NCBI RefSeq assembly: GCF_017562075.2
Contig: NC_054083.1
Span: forward strand, 17,233,141 to 17,297,140
Direction: 5' to 3'
DNA from: Anopheles merus
Taxonomy: Eukaryota; Arthropoda; Insecta; Diptera; Culicidae
DNA length: 64,000 nt
The notes beneath the pieces were generated by a model, which did no database searches, was not told the DNA's origin, and saw only the letters and a program-made list of their open reading frames with translations. The translations under genes and the position numbers were made by a program. Every line of letters starts with the position of its first letter. Position 1 is the first letter of the stretch. Shown one piece after another: positions 33,717 through 45,162 of this stretch.

Positions 33717-36700
33717 AACCTGTTCTCCCATACATTGTTATTAAAAATAGAAAAGGAGAATTTCCATTCCTTATCGATACAGGTGCAAACGTTAGTTTTA
33801 TTAATCCTGAAATTGCAGAATCTTGCGAAACAGCTAAACCATTTGGAATACCTTTAAAAAATATAGCCAGTGCTAGTGGTAAATTTCAATTGAAATCAGC
33901 TATCGATTTAAATTTTTTCTATCCTAAAATTAATTACATTTGTAGATTTATGTTACATTCTTTTCATCATTTTTTTGTAGGGATAATTGGAACAGATATT
34001 TTGTATAACTTAAATGCAAGTATCGATTTAGAAAAACGGGTACTTAAATTACATAATTTTTCTCAAACATTACAAATACCATTAAATTTTTATACCTCTT
34101 CATCACAGTCATCCAATTCTTCATTTAGATTAAATCACTTAAATAACTTTGAACAAACTAAACTTAAAAAAGTGTTAGATTCAAATATGTCTGTTTTCTA
34201 TGAGCCCAAATTAAAACTTACATGCACTACTAGAGTTGAGTGTTGTATAAACACCACTGACGATATACCAATACACCAAAAGGTATATCCTTATCCAGCA
34301 GCTTATACCGAAGAGGTCAATAAACAGATTACAGAATTTGGATAATGGTATTATCAGACCTTCGCACTCTGCCTGGACGGCACCTGTATGGGTCGTTCCA
34401 AAAAAATCAGACGCTTCTGGAGAAAAAAATTTCGCATGGTGATCGACTATCGCAAGCTAAATCAAAAAACAATAGCTGATCGATATCCCATGCCTGAAAT
34501 CAATTATGTAATTGATCAACTGAAAGGACACACTCTTTTTACGACACTAGATCTAGCCTCTGGCTTTTATCAAATAAAAATGAGACCGAGTGACATAGAA
34601 AAAACGGCATTTGCTATCAACAACGGCAAATATGAATTTGTTAGAATGCCATTTGGGCTCAAAAACGGTCCTTCCATATTTCAAAGGGTAATTGATGACG
34701 TCCTTCGAGAAGAAATTGGTAAAACTTGTTATGTTTATATGGATGACGTTATTATTTTTGGAAAAAACTTAACTGATCATTTAATTAATTTAGATAAAAT
34801 TTTGAAACTATTAAATGAAGCAAACTTAAAAGTTCAACTCGACAAATCAGAGTTTTTGCACTCTGAAATTGAATTTTTAGGCTACGTAATTGGATCTAAT
34901 GGTATAAAACCAAACATTAAAAAAATAGAAGTAATAAGCAATTACCCTATTCCAAAAACCTTAAAAGAGCTAAGAGGATTTTTGGGGATGATGGGTTATT
35001 ACAGGCGATTTGTAAAAGATTTTGCAAAAATTGCAAAACCTCTTACAAACCTCTTAAGGGGAGAGGAGAGTCCATCATCCAACAAAAAAATAGAATTGGA
35101 AAAAAATGAAATAGAATGTTTCCATAAGATGAAAAAAATACTTTCATCAGAGGATATTCTTATTTATCCTGATTATAAAAAACCTTTTGTTTTGGCCACA
35201 GACGCATCCGACTTTGCTATTGGCGCTGTGTTATCACAGGATGAAGATGGAAAAGATCTACCAATTCATTTTGCCTCACGTACCTTATCAAAGGCGGAAG
35301 AAAAATACTCTGTACCAGAAAAAGAAATGTTGGCGATTTTCTGGGCACTTAAAACTTTCAGAAACTATTTGTATGGAGCCACCTTTAAAATCATTACCGA
35401 TCACCAACCTTTAACTTTTGCACTGTCATCGAAAAATTCTAATGCAAAGCTAAAACGATGGAAAAGCTATTTGGAAGAGCACGACTATGAACTAATGTAT
35501 AGGCCCGGTAAAAATAATGTAGTTGCGGATGCTCTAAGTAGAATTGCATTTTCGATGACAGGTACGCAACACTCAGCAGATACTTCTGACGATTTTTTTA
35601 TTATTGCTACAGAAGCTCAAATTAACGTATTGAAACAACAAATTATTTTAAAAATGGGCCCTGATAATATTGAAACTAAAATTTTGTTTAATACTTATAA
35701 AAGAATTACTATTTCCATCAGTAATATTAACGAAGCTTCTATTCTTAAAATTTTGCAAGAAAACTTCGATCACTCCAAAATAAATGGCCTATTTACTACT
35801 GCAGCTATTATGGGTCAAATTCAAGAAGTCTATAGGACCCATTTTGGGAATCAAAGACTTTTAAAAATTCGTTTTTCTCAAAAAATATTAGAAGATATAG
35901 AAGATGAGGAGGAGCAGTACAATTTAATAAAAAAAGAGCATTTTAGAGCTCATAGATGTGCCGAAGAAAATAAAAGCCAGATTCTTCGAAGATTCTATTT
36001 TCCTCAAATTAGAAAAAAAATTATTGAATTTATAAAAAAAATTGTGAAATTTGTCACATAAATGAATACGATAGAAAGCCTGTATCTTACCCTTTACAAA
36101 AAACTCCTATTCCTCATAAACCATTTGAAATTACACATATAGATATTTTCTTTATAGAAAATTATCATTTCATAACTTATATAGATAAGTTTTCTAAGTT
36201 TGCTCAAATTAAATTGACTCCAACACGTGCTGCTATAGATGTAGTTCCTATTATTAAAGAATTGATTACAAAATACCATCCTCCAAAAATACTAGTCTTA
36301 GACGGTGAAAAGACCTTCAGCAGTCGTGAATTGAAAACTTTTTTCCTATCTCTTGAAATTTCTACCTATGTCACACCTGTTGGTCACAGTGAAATCAACG
36401 GTATTATAGAACGGTTTCATTCAACCATTTTAGAGATTTATCGAATCTCAAAGATGGAAAACCCGACGTTATCACCACCTGATATAATACAGATATCAGT
36501 TCAAAAATACAATAATACCATTCACTCCTCCACAAAATACACACCTCAAGAAATTATCTTACCTTCCATAGACTCATCTAAAATAATAGAAACAGTTTAT
36601 CAAAATCTTATTCAAAAACAATCACAGGACTTAAAGTATCACAATAAATCACGAAAGGTGATACAAATAGCAGAAAACAAACCTATTTATGAAAAAACAA

Positions 36701-36822
36701 AAGCTAGATTAAAGCACAAACCCAGATTTAAAAAGAAAACAGTTGTTAAGGTAAATAATAGTACAGTAAACCTTGAAGAAAATAGAAAAATTCACAAAAA
36801 TGATTTGAAAATTGTGAGATAG
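33710..36822 (+). pseudogene. Pol of gypsy-clade element, three frameshifts
   Basis: Protease (FLIDTGANVSFI, DTG at 33776) and the start of reverse transcriptase lie in 33710-34345. Most of reverse transcriptase and RNase H lie in 34388-36061: TLDLASGFYQIKM, the YMDD box at 34736-34747, LATDASDFAIGAVLSQ and TDHQPLTFA. The integrase core lies in 36062-36822, with Asp in THIDIF, Asp in LVLDGEKTF and Glu in GIIERFHS. Breaks are near 34340, in an A-run near 34426 and in an A-run near 36040, the last inside the integrase HHCC finger. No substitution-type stop codons were noticed, so the element may be intact in reality. Confidence 0.85.
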
Positions 36823-37586
36823 TTTAGAGTTGAGTTGATCCATGAAATGATGCATGTGAAACCTTATTTTTGTCTCTTTTGAAGAAAAGAGTTCTGAAAT
36901 TAGCAATTTTGAAATTTAAATAATTATGCACCTTTGATCATATACATTTTCATGTATTGCACAGGCTACTAGTAGTTAGATACAATATCTAACTAATAAA
37001 TAGTAATGTGGAAGAATTTGTTATAAAAAAAGAGAAATTAAATAACTCAAACCAGCTGAATATGTGAAACAGAAATTTAAAACTATCTTACAGCTTCACG
37101 TTAAACTCCCATGCTCTCGTCCCATAAAAGGCTTTATATTTTGAGTGAGCATTGCTAACATATAACACTTGTGAATTCAGATTTGAGTGAGAATTGAAAA
37201 CTATGAAAAAGGCCACTATCGTTCAAACACAAAATATCCGTGAAACTGTAATGTTTCTATGGTGGATAATACAATATGGTTATAATGCCAATCACCTGAC
37301 AATTTTGCAACGTATGTAAAAAAAAAGCATTATTTCGTGCTTGATATCAGATGCAGGTAGAACATCTAAGAAAGATTGCAAAAAAGGGATGGTAAACCAT
37401 GAGAACCCAACTCCAAACAGGAGTTTTTCATCGAGATTATGGACGAACACCCTGGCATTTCATACATCGGCTCTATGCATTAAATGTTTCTCCCATCTCT
37501 GTTTTTGTTTGGTTATATTCCTGTAATGTTATAGTTTCATCATATGATTCCTTACGATGTGGGCATCGTTCTTTTAAGCTGGGAGG
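36823..37586 (+). other. Region between Pol and 3' LTR
   Basis: AT-rich, no frame longer than about 70 codons and nothing resembling an envelope protein. The purine-rich GCTGGGAGG at 37579-37586 is the likely polypurine tract. Confidence 0.6.
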
Positions 37587-37755
37587 AGTTAACACCAATA
37601 CTATTTAGCAATACTATTTTGCTTATATGCATGCAAAGTACATAGGATTGATAGGTTAAATCTAAGCGAGCGTTTCTAATAAAGATCAATCTGTAAGTAG
37701 AATCCAACCAGAACAGACGTTCTTATTAGTGTATCCGAAACCCATACACTTAACT
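37587..37755 (+). repeat. 3' LTR of gypsy-clade element
   Basis: 169 bp, starting AGTTAACACC and ending TTAACT, followed by CGCG. Confidence 0.9.
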
Positions 37756-37759
37756 CGCG

Positions 37760-40700
37760 ATCAAATCCCAATAAAAAATCGTAATAATAAATTTCAAGTT
37801 ACATCCCAATAGCAATCAAATAGCTATAGAACCACAGTCGTAATAGCATCTTTAAAAGGATTCGATCCGAATCGAATCCTTCAAATGGGATCCGCTCCGA
37901 TTGAATCATTCTAGGAAATCTTTCGAATTCAGAATCTGAAACACAATTCAAAGTAGTATTTCCCGCGTGTAAAAATCATAATCCAATCTGTACTCATTAG
38001 TTGACCTTTGATTGCTTGCCAACAATAAACTTTGAGCCAGTTAGTTGGTAAGTTCATTACACACGATAAAAAACTTTTTGTTTTTCTATAGTGAACATTT
38101 TCGAACATCGATTAGCTATTCTACTGAATTCTGACTGTTGAAGTTCAAATAATAAATCCCCAATACTACCCGAAACAAAGCTGTGTTTTCTCAACATTTT
38201 CTCTTATTACACTTTCGATACACAATACACTTTCGGTTTAGTTTTTCATTCAATTATTTATAATCCTCATTCTAATATACAACTGTTTGTTTTCCGTAGA
38301 ATGTGTTTGCGTGTTTCTTTCTTTTTTTGTTTGTTCTTTTTTGTTTTTTAGTGTAGTTTGTGAAATAGAGTTTGTTTTTGCGAATTGAATGCCGTTTCTT
38401 GGTGATCATAATTACTTTCTCTTATATCATACGATAGCACAATGGGCTTCTATCCTCGTACTCATTCCCGTTCCCCTTCTTCTATAGATGTTGTTCGTAC
38501 GTGTGCTTTACCATTTTTTCAGTTCGTAAATTATCTCACAGTTCCCTTTTTCCTCCTCAGTTTCCTATCAGTACATTCGCGTCCCTTCTTACAGTGATAT
38601 TCTAAATTCCGTTTGACCTACCAATTCACGAACGAGTTGTTTTTTTAATGCGTTTGCAGTGAGTTGTTTCGAAAGTGTTACAGCAGTACGCGCCAACTTT
38701 TTTTTTGTTTCGTTCCATTTGCAGCAGCTATTCATCAATAACTGAACTAATTGTACGTGCTTGTAACCGTGGTATGTTTGTGTTGGGGCATGTGCAATCA
38801 TGCAGAATATCAAGCTGCGGCATTGACTGAAGTATTTTGTTTTAAATCATTTAAAAAGTGTCAGGAGGCAGCACTTTTGGTTAGTTCGTTTATTCCTTTT
38901 TCTTCTCCTAGATCACTGCAAATGGCGTTTCTTTTATGTTGCCATAACTGTAATTTAATCCTTTTTTTCTGGACGTTCTTTCGTTTGCTATTCTACTTAA
39001 AGCAAAATCGCCCTAAAATGTTGAGTTATGCTTGAGTTATCGCAAATGTTTTCAATTTAGCAAACTTGCCAAACAAAATAATGATGCTCGTATTGAAGAG
39101 AAGAATAGTGGAGAAAATGTCTACTGTCGAAGCTGTATTCAACCGATAAAACCCGTAATATGCTAGAAGATTCGAGCTACAGCTAATCAAGTAACTTCAC
39201 GTTACAGATACAATCGGTAAGGTAAGAGGAACGAAAAAAACGGGAACGATGTTGCCGTTATCGTGACTTGGTGAAAATTGCATGTTGACACATCTTTTTA
39301 GTCTACTTTTTCTTCAACCTATCCCGTCGTTCGCTCGATCGATTGATGGTTTGCGGCCATTGCTCATTCATTGGGTACTAGCACTTTAATTTTATTGATA
39401 TCTAAGCACAGCTGACAGCAATAAATTTTCGACTTGGTTCCTGCCCATTCCTGATTAACAGATACAGCACCACTCGTTGTTCACCTTTGTTGAATTTCCA
39501 GCTGATAATTGTTACTCCTCTTTGACACTGCCCACAACATGTTGTAGTCGTTGGGAAATTTTATGTTTTTTGCTTCATTCTTAAGCTGCAATTAGCCATC
39601 TAGAATGAGAAAATAAAAATAACAAAATTAATCAAACAATATTATCTTTGAGCATTTAATAAGCCTGACTCATATGTATGTTTCTCTATTCTTTGATCCT
39701 CCTTTATGTCCCGGTGACTTAAATTCCTATAGAGTATTAAATTCCTTTTTCGCTACTACTAGCTCTATACTAGGACCTTACGGCCCCTTGACTGAAGCCC
39801 AGTGTGTGTGTATTTGTCCGTTACTTATTTTACAATCCGATGGGGTAGATAATTCTTTTCGATGCGTCAAACTCGTATAAGTCTTCATTCCACCATGCAC
39901 GTACCAGGTGCAGGTGTTGCCTTTACGATCGTTCTACTTCTCTACTAGACGTTGATGAGCAGCAGCATGCATCCATTATAGCGTGCTATATTTGTGCCAT
40001 GCTTTGGCGTGTTTAATTGGATTGCAAACGTGAATAAACGCCATCGGCAAACGGTCAACCGCAATGCGTTATTTAGGTTCATGGATATTTACGCTGTTTT
40101 TAAAGTCTACGCCTGTACTGTGTATGAGAGTAAGCCAATCAAACAACAAATAAGTTTCAAACGAATAAAGCAATTCAATTCTTCGCAAACTAACAATCAA
40201 TTTGACTGCAATGTATTAAAAGCATTAAAATTCGAAAGTTCCAGAACGCCTATTTGTTCTTTGTTGTCGTTGGTTTGCCAAGGACAGACTCAACACCAAA
40301 CTCTCTCCCCCCATCACAAATGACCGTCCCCGTACTCTATTCACCAACCTCGTCTCGCACTCTCTCCGTTCCATGCTTATGGCAATGAAAGCAACACTAC
40401 ACCAACAGTCGATAGAATCGATTAGTGTATTTACCTTAAGGTGAACATTTCCTCGCGCCACCGCCACCGATGCCATTGTTTCGCTAGTAGTGTGAGGCTT
40501 CCCATCGCATAGGGAGTCGAGCGTTGTTATGAGTTATTGTTACTGCTTGTCCATATACTGTTGTTGATTATGTGTGTGTGTGCGGCAGCACGACGGACGC
40601 ACGCACGCACGCATTCACGTGTACTTAATGTTGACGCGAAAACAAGCTCGTACGGCATAGAAGTGCCGCCGCGTGGTTCGCAGCTAATGCTCGAAGGCTA

Positions 40701-41207
40701 TCACACACCGTCTACTAACTGCAGCAGGAGATAATTCTTCGTTCGTTATGTCGTGGGCTCTTCTATTTCTGTTTTTATAGTTCCGCGGTTAAGATGTTTG
40801 ACAGTTCATTTAGCGGCTACTGGGATGATGCTGTCTAATTTTTATAAATTCCTCCAGACACACGCAAATTATTGGATACACACACACCACGCGCACATAC
40901 TTGCACACATACACACGCACAAGCTTTTATTTCTTTTCCCACAGAGTGTTTTGCTCTGCCTCTGTGGACACACTCGGCAAAGGGAGGATTATTGATGATA
41001 ACTGGAGCTGGAAAGTTGCTGCTGTTGTTGCTGCTGCTGTTGCTGTTGCTGAGGCTGCTGGTTTCTGTTGCTGCGGGTACGCTCGTACTTGTTAAATCCG
41101 CCCGCTCACAATTACAATTTGTTTTGCGTTTTGTTTCTTAAAAAAAGTTATTCTGTGTGTGTGTGTGTGTGTGTTTGTAGTTTTAAGGAAAATTGGTTAA
41201 TCAGCAT
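37760..41207. other. Intergenic DNA, probably including the ben 3' UTR
   Basis: 37760-37930 continues the AATC-type repeat that the gypsy element entered. The rest has T-runs, AT-rich sequence and short microsatellites (for example GT at 41154-41173). The part next to 41208 is probably the long 3' UTR of the minus-strand ben gene. A minus-strand ATG at about 40476 is followed by 14 codons and a GTAAAT donor-like site, but I found no second exon and do not call a gene. Confidence 0.5.
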
Positions 41208-41666
41208 CTAGTTGTCGACGTTGGCGTACCGTTGCGTCCATTCCTTCGCATTCCGGATCGCTTCCGCCTCGTTCACCTTCCACAGCTCGGCCACATCGTT
41301 CGCGAGCGGATCGTCCGGGTTCGGTGCGCTCAGCAGTGCCTGAATCGACAGCAGCACGGTGCGAATCTGCAGCGCCGGGCTCCACTTGTCCTTCAGTATG
41401 TCTAGACAGATCCGGCCGAGACGGTCGATGTTTGGGTGGTAGATCTTTGTGATGAAACGCACCTTCGGTGCCGACATCGGATAGTCCTCGGGCAGGAACA
41501 GCTCCAGCTTGAACAGACCGCCCTCGAACGGCGAATCCTCTGGACCGAACACGATTACGTGAAAGTAACGGGCATTCTGTTCGTCCGGTATGGCACTGAT
41601 GCCGGGGACGGGTTCCTGCATCAGGCGCTGCGTTTCTTTGATTATTCTACGGGGCAGAGCAGCCAT
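41208..41666 (-). CDS. ben: Ubiquitin-conjugating enzyme E2 N (Ubc13 / bendless)
   Basis: 152-residue single-exon E2 enzyme. Ubc13 pairs with the inactive E2 variant Uev1a to build Lys63-linked ubiquitin chains, used in DNA damage tolerance, NF-kB-type signalling and, in Drosophila, synapse formation. The whole protein is one UBC fold. The HPN motif is at residues 77-79 and the catalytic Cys is Cys87 in RICLDILKD. The N-terminal MAALPRRIIKETQRL helix and the C-terminal RNAKEWTQRYA are typical of Ubc13. The length equals the family norm. In flies Ubc13/Uev1a acts in Imd signalling, the pathway fed by PGRP-LC in this window. Confident identification. Confidence 0.97.
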   Translation of the reverse strand: MAALPRRIIKETQRLMQEPVPGISAIPDEQNARYFHVIVFGPEDSPFEGGLFKLELFLPEDYPMSAPKVRFITKIYHPNIDRLGRICLDILKDKWSPALQIRTVLLSIQALLSAPNPDDPLANDVAELWKVNEAEAIRNAKEWTQRYANVDN

Positions 41667-42587
41667 ATTTGTTTAACTTCCCTTCTTTTCCACACAGCGA
41701 CAGACACACACGCACACGCAACGCGAGCGACACAAAGGGGGCTCCCTTGTCCGTCTGCTATTATTCACACGGACGACGAAAAACACTGCTTGCTACGGGT
41801 TTAAGTATGTGTGTGTGCTTGACCGTGCTCGTGTACGTGTGCCGTGTACAGTGGAGCGCGTTTCCAGACTTTTCTTGCGTGCACCAACCGTGTATCCTTA
41901 CTGGCTGTGTTAGCCCGGCCTGTACGCCTCCTCCTATATTGAATCTAGCGAGAAATTTGACAGTGGGCTGCTACAGCGACAAGGGGCCTTTCTGCGGTCT
42001 GCGTGTATGTGTGTGTGTGTGTTCGTGCGCTGTCAGTAGGGTGCTCCGCTTAACCTCACGCAAAAGCACACAATGTTAGCGGGTGGTATCGTTCTTCGAG
42101 AACTTCTCTTTGCACTACTGCCCTAACGGGAGAATTACTTCACGAGGACGACACAACTAGAAGGAATTTGTTGGTACAGAATCTATGCCGAATGCAGATG
42201 GTCTTTCTTATTCCTTTCGCCAGCAACGAAATGAGACGCGACAATCACGAAATCGATATGACAATTTTCAACGCAAGTAGCGGAACACAAGTTCTCGTTC
42301 GCCGAAGAAAGATCGAATCCAGTCCGGGCTTAGCTGAGCAAATTCGATACCCAACTGACAGAAACGCTTCACATATACAATGTCGACGCAATGTCCAAAG
42401 TAAAAAGAATGCAGTTAAAATGTACGGCCGGTTCACGAGATACATTATTAATGGGGCCCAAAACGGCCGCAAAATACTGCGTATCTCGAATTTTCGCGTA
42501 ACTTGAATCTCAAGATCTCCTGCCAAAATATTACTAATTTTCGTATAATTTAGCAAATAGAGTGGTGGTTTTTGCCACAAAATTAAT
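41667..42587. other. ben upstream region and dispersed-repeat fragment
   Basis: 41667 to about 42170 holds the ben 5' UTR and promoter, with GT/CA-rich stretches. 42425-42570 is a copy of the GAGATAC-n3-TTAATGGGG family also seen at 2648 and 10480. No gene. Confidence 0.5.
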
Positions 42588-42589
42588 TA

Positions 42590-43425
42590 CCCAAATAGCC
42601 AGCTCGAACTTTGTAGCTGATTTGAGGCTGTTTAACGAAAAATCGTTTCGATGTCGTACTTTGTCGCTGATTAAGAGATAAGAAGTACTTTGCGGAACTA
42701 TGGCGCTTTTTAACAAGCACATGGTACTCTTTGGAACTTTGCGGCTGGTTAGCACTATGTGTAGGGTTGATGGTGGAACTTGAAGGCTTGTTAAGAATGT
42801 GTACCGAACTTTATGGAACTTCTTAGATTTATAAAGCATGACATCGGTACGAGATGGCTCTTGTCAAAGTGTCAAAGGCTGGTGCTCTCAAACATCACAT
42901 TGCTGCTGCACAAGTTAGATAAGTTAAATGAAGAAGTATTATTGAGTAAAGTGATTGTAATTTTTTAGTGGACTATCTAAAATTATATGAAATTCAAGAG
43001 TTTTTAAAGTTTTAAAATAAACATGAAGATAAAAACACGCATCGTGTTGTTTATTTCATTGATGATACCTTGCTTGAAAATAAAACGCAAAAAAAAAAAT
43101 CCCTGGCACCGTGGTATAAGGAAGCTGCTTAAGCGCTGTTTGAAAAATCCACCTGGAACTTAGACACTGTTTATCTACTGCAAAAGGCGAATTCAAGCAG
43201 CGATCTTTAGCATGCCAAAATTAGCTGCTTGAGGGCAGTGGCAACGCTGATCGGATGCGATTTTATCGGACAAGATTTATATGGGATTTGACAGATAACT
43301 TCGGACATGCGATTCCGTCGTCCGACGTTATCTGTCAAATTCCATATAAAAATTTGACAGGCCGTCCGATAAAATCGCATGCGAAAAAGCGTTGCCACCG
43401 CCCTAAGCAATTCAGGCTATTTGGG
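42590..43425. mobile_element. CCCAAATAGCC-family DNA element, copy a
   Basis: 836 bp with termini CCCAAATAGCCAGCTCG and GGCTATTTGGG, flanked by TA on both sides (42588-42589, 43426-43427). It has no transposase. A second palindromic MITE (43234-43403) sits in it near the right end. Two more copies of the same family are at 45163 and 45888. Confidence 0.8.
43234..43403. mobile_element. Palindromic MITE nested in copy a
   Basis: 170 bp, almost a complete inverted repeat. The arms contain GTGGCAACGCT, TGCGATTTTATCGGA and a TTTGACAGATAAC block, all mirrored on the other side. The other family copies lack this piece, so it is an insertion. The target duplication appears to be TGAG/TAAG, imperfectly preserved. 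Confidence 0.75.
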
Positions 43426-43453
43426 TATTTGATATGGTTTTGATTGAATATAA

Positions 43454-43708
43454 CCGCAGGACCCCATACAGCATAACACGGAGCGCAATATAATAGCTGC
43501 CAAGCGCTTCAGAAAACGCTTGGGAAAGGAAGTGAAGCGTTTTATTAACTGTCGGTCATCGCAGTAGGTTGGTAGCTTTTCTACGAACAATGAGCTGCCT
43601 ACTAAGGATATTCAAAACATTTTACCAGCAAAGAAGCGTTTTCTGAAGCGTTTGGCAGCTGTCAGTTGTTATATTGCGCTCCGTGTTATGCTGTGTGGAG
43701 TCCTGCGG
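43454..43708. mobile_element. CCGCAGGAC-family MITE
   Basis: About 255 bp with inverted ends: CCGCAGGACCCCATACAGCA at the left, and GTGTGGAGTCCTGCGG at the right, continuing inward through a shared CATAACACGG-AGCGCAATATAA block. A 50-bp relative with both ends is at 44641-44687. No coding capacity and no clear target duplication. Confidence 0.65.
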
Positions 43709-44640
43709 CAAGGTGTGTTTATTTACCAGGTGAATTATTAACACGTTTGACAGGCGCCATCATTGAGTATTGTTATGTCAAATCACATACAATTTTCTAC
43801 ACCTCCCTCCAGCCCTTCCCGATTTTAATACCAGAGCACCCAGTATTGTTATGTCAAGTCGTGAAATGTCAATTTGCTCTGAAGCACTTCACCTCCTAAT
43901 ATCCATACACCTTGGTCCTGCGGTAAGCTTAATCTGTGGCACTTGGGTCCCTGCTCGATCGGCTCGCTAACACACTCTAATCGTGCGGGGCTCGGTACAC
44001 ACTAAGCCTCACGCGCTTAGTGTGTGTGACAGTGTGCGTGACACACTGTCGTCCTCCTGGACGTTGACCGGTGGCAGCGCAACTGCCAAGGCACGTCCAG
44101 GGGTCGGCACGGCTGCCCACAACAATTTCATGTAACTTTCACTCCCTTTTACTCAAGGTCCATGAAAGAGAACAGATCGATGCGTTTAGTGCAAATGGGC
44201 AGAAAACTATGGGAAAATTTTTACATTTCAAATAAACATTGTTTATGGGCGTTGCTATGGATCGAATGCGATTCTTTTTTACTATTTTTGACTCATTTTT
44301 TGCGCCTAATTATAGAAATTATATGTTCTTGTGTGTGCAGATTAGATGGTTCATTTTAATATCAGCGTTTGAAAGTTAAAAGGACTTCATAGAAGTTAGA
44401 GGACCCGGTTAGAACATATACTGCGCTATTTTATGCCAGCTTCCAAGCGCCACAGATTAGCTTAAACGACTGGAAAATCAAATATCCATAGAAAAAAACG
44501 AAAGCTCCAAAGCCTTATTGACTGGCCCATAATATAGTTCTATAACTCATCATTATACAGTTGTCCTTTTCTTTTAATGTGTTTTACCTAACTTCATCTA
44601 ATCTTCATCTAAAATCTCACTTGCTGGTTTAGTATTTTAA
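43709..44640. other. Repeat-rich intergenic DNA
   Basis: About 43940-44127 is GC-rich and contains GTTGACCGGTGGCAGCGCAA and GTCCAGGGGTCGGCACG, matching the sequence that surrounds copy c at 45740-45887 and 46553-46582. This is a further dispersed element. The rest is AT-rich with no gene. Confidence 0.5.
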
Positions 44641-44687
44641 CCGCAGGACTCCACACAGCATAACACGGAATGGAGTCCTGCGGTAAC
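44641..44687. repeat. Miniature of the CCGCAGGAC family
   Basis: Only the two ends remain: CCGCAGGACTCCACACAGCA, then a few bases, then GGAGTCCTGCGG. It looks like an internal deletion or an inverted-end joining product. Confidence 0.6.
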
Positions 44688-44814
44688 AATCGTATCGACG
44701 TTCTAGTTCTAGCGATGCATAACTTCAATTAGAAACCATAAACAATCCAGGGGGAAGAAGAATGCTCTCAAAGCAAAGAAAGCCAAACGAAGGCTTTTTA
44801 TATTCCGTCTAGGT

Positions 44815-45124
44815 CAGGGGTCTCCAAACTACGGCCCGCGGGCCGCATGCGGCCCTCAAGCGCCTTTAATGCGGCCCGCGAGGACTGGGTTAAGGTTATA
44901 TTGAATAGCTTTCTTTTCTAACAGATTATTTTCTTTACTTCTGAAAAATGAAAATCAAGATTCAATAAAAGAAAGCTGCAGAAATTTGATATATTTCAAT
45001 AATATTTTCTTATTAAAACGAGATTTTAACTTCCACTCATTCTAAAGGTAGCGTCAAAATGGCCCTCAACAAGATTCATTGTGAAGCAATGCGGCCCGCG
45101 AACTGAAAAGTTTGGAGACTCCTG
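44815..45124. mobile_element. hAT-type MITE with GC-rich termini
   Basis: 310 bp, flanked by a perfect 8-bp target duplication GTCTAGGT (44807-44814 and 45125-45132). The termini are CAGGGGTCTCCAAACT and its inverted match AGTTTGGAGACTCCTG (15 of 16). Next to the ends on both sides is a striking GCGGCCCGCG motif, while the interior is AT-rich. The 8-bp duplication and CAGGGGT termini are typical of hAT elements. No coding capacity. Confidence 0.9.
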
Positions 45125-45162
45125 GTCTAGGTCTAGCTTGAGCCGTTGACCCATATAACCAA

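Larger units (their letters stand above)
31869..37755 (+). mobile_element. Gypsy-clade LTR retrotransposon
   Basis: About 5.9 kb, flanked by CGCG (31865-31868 and 37756-37759), which fits the alternating pyrimidine-purine targets of gypsy elements. LTRs are short, 168 and 169 bp, with A(G/A)TTAAC at the start and TTAACT at the end. The two LTRs differ by one substitution and one indel, so the element is young. Gag and Pol are in different frames. There is no envelope-like gene: 36823-37586 has no long frame. Four coding breaks are present, all single-base indels in or near homopolymers. Confidence 0.9.

Noticed and set aside
40225..40476. Possible first coding exon on the minus strand (MASVAVARGNVHLK then a donor-like site)
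   Set aside because: No second exon or protein similarity was found downstream.
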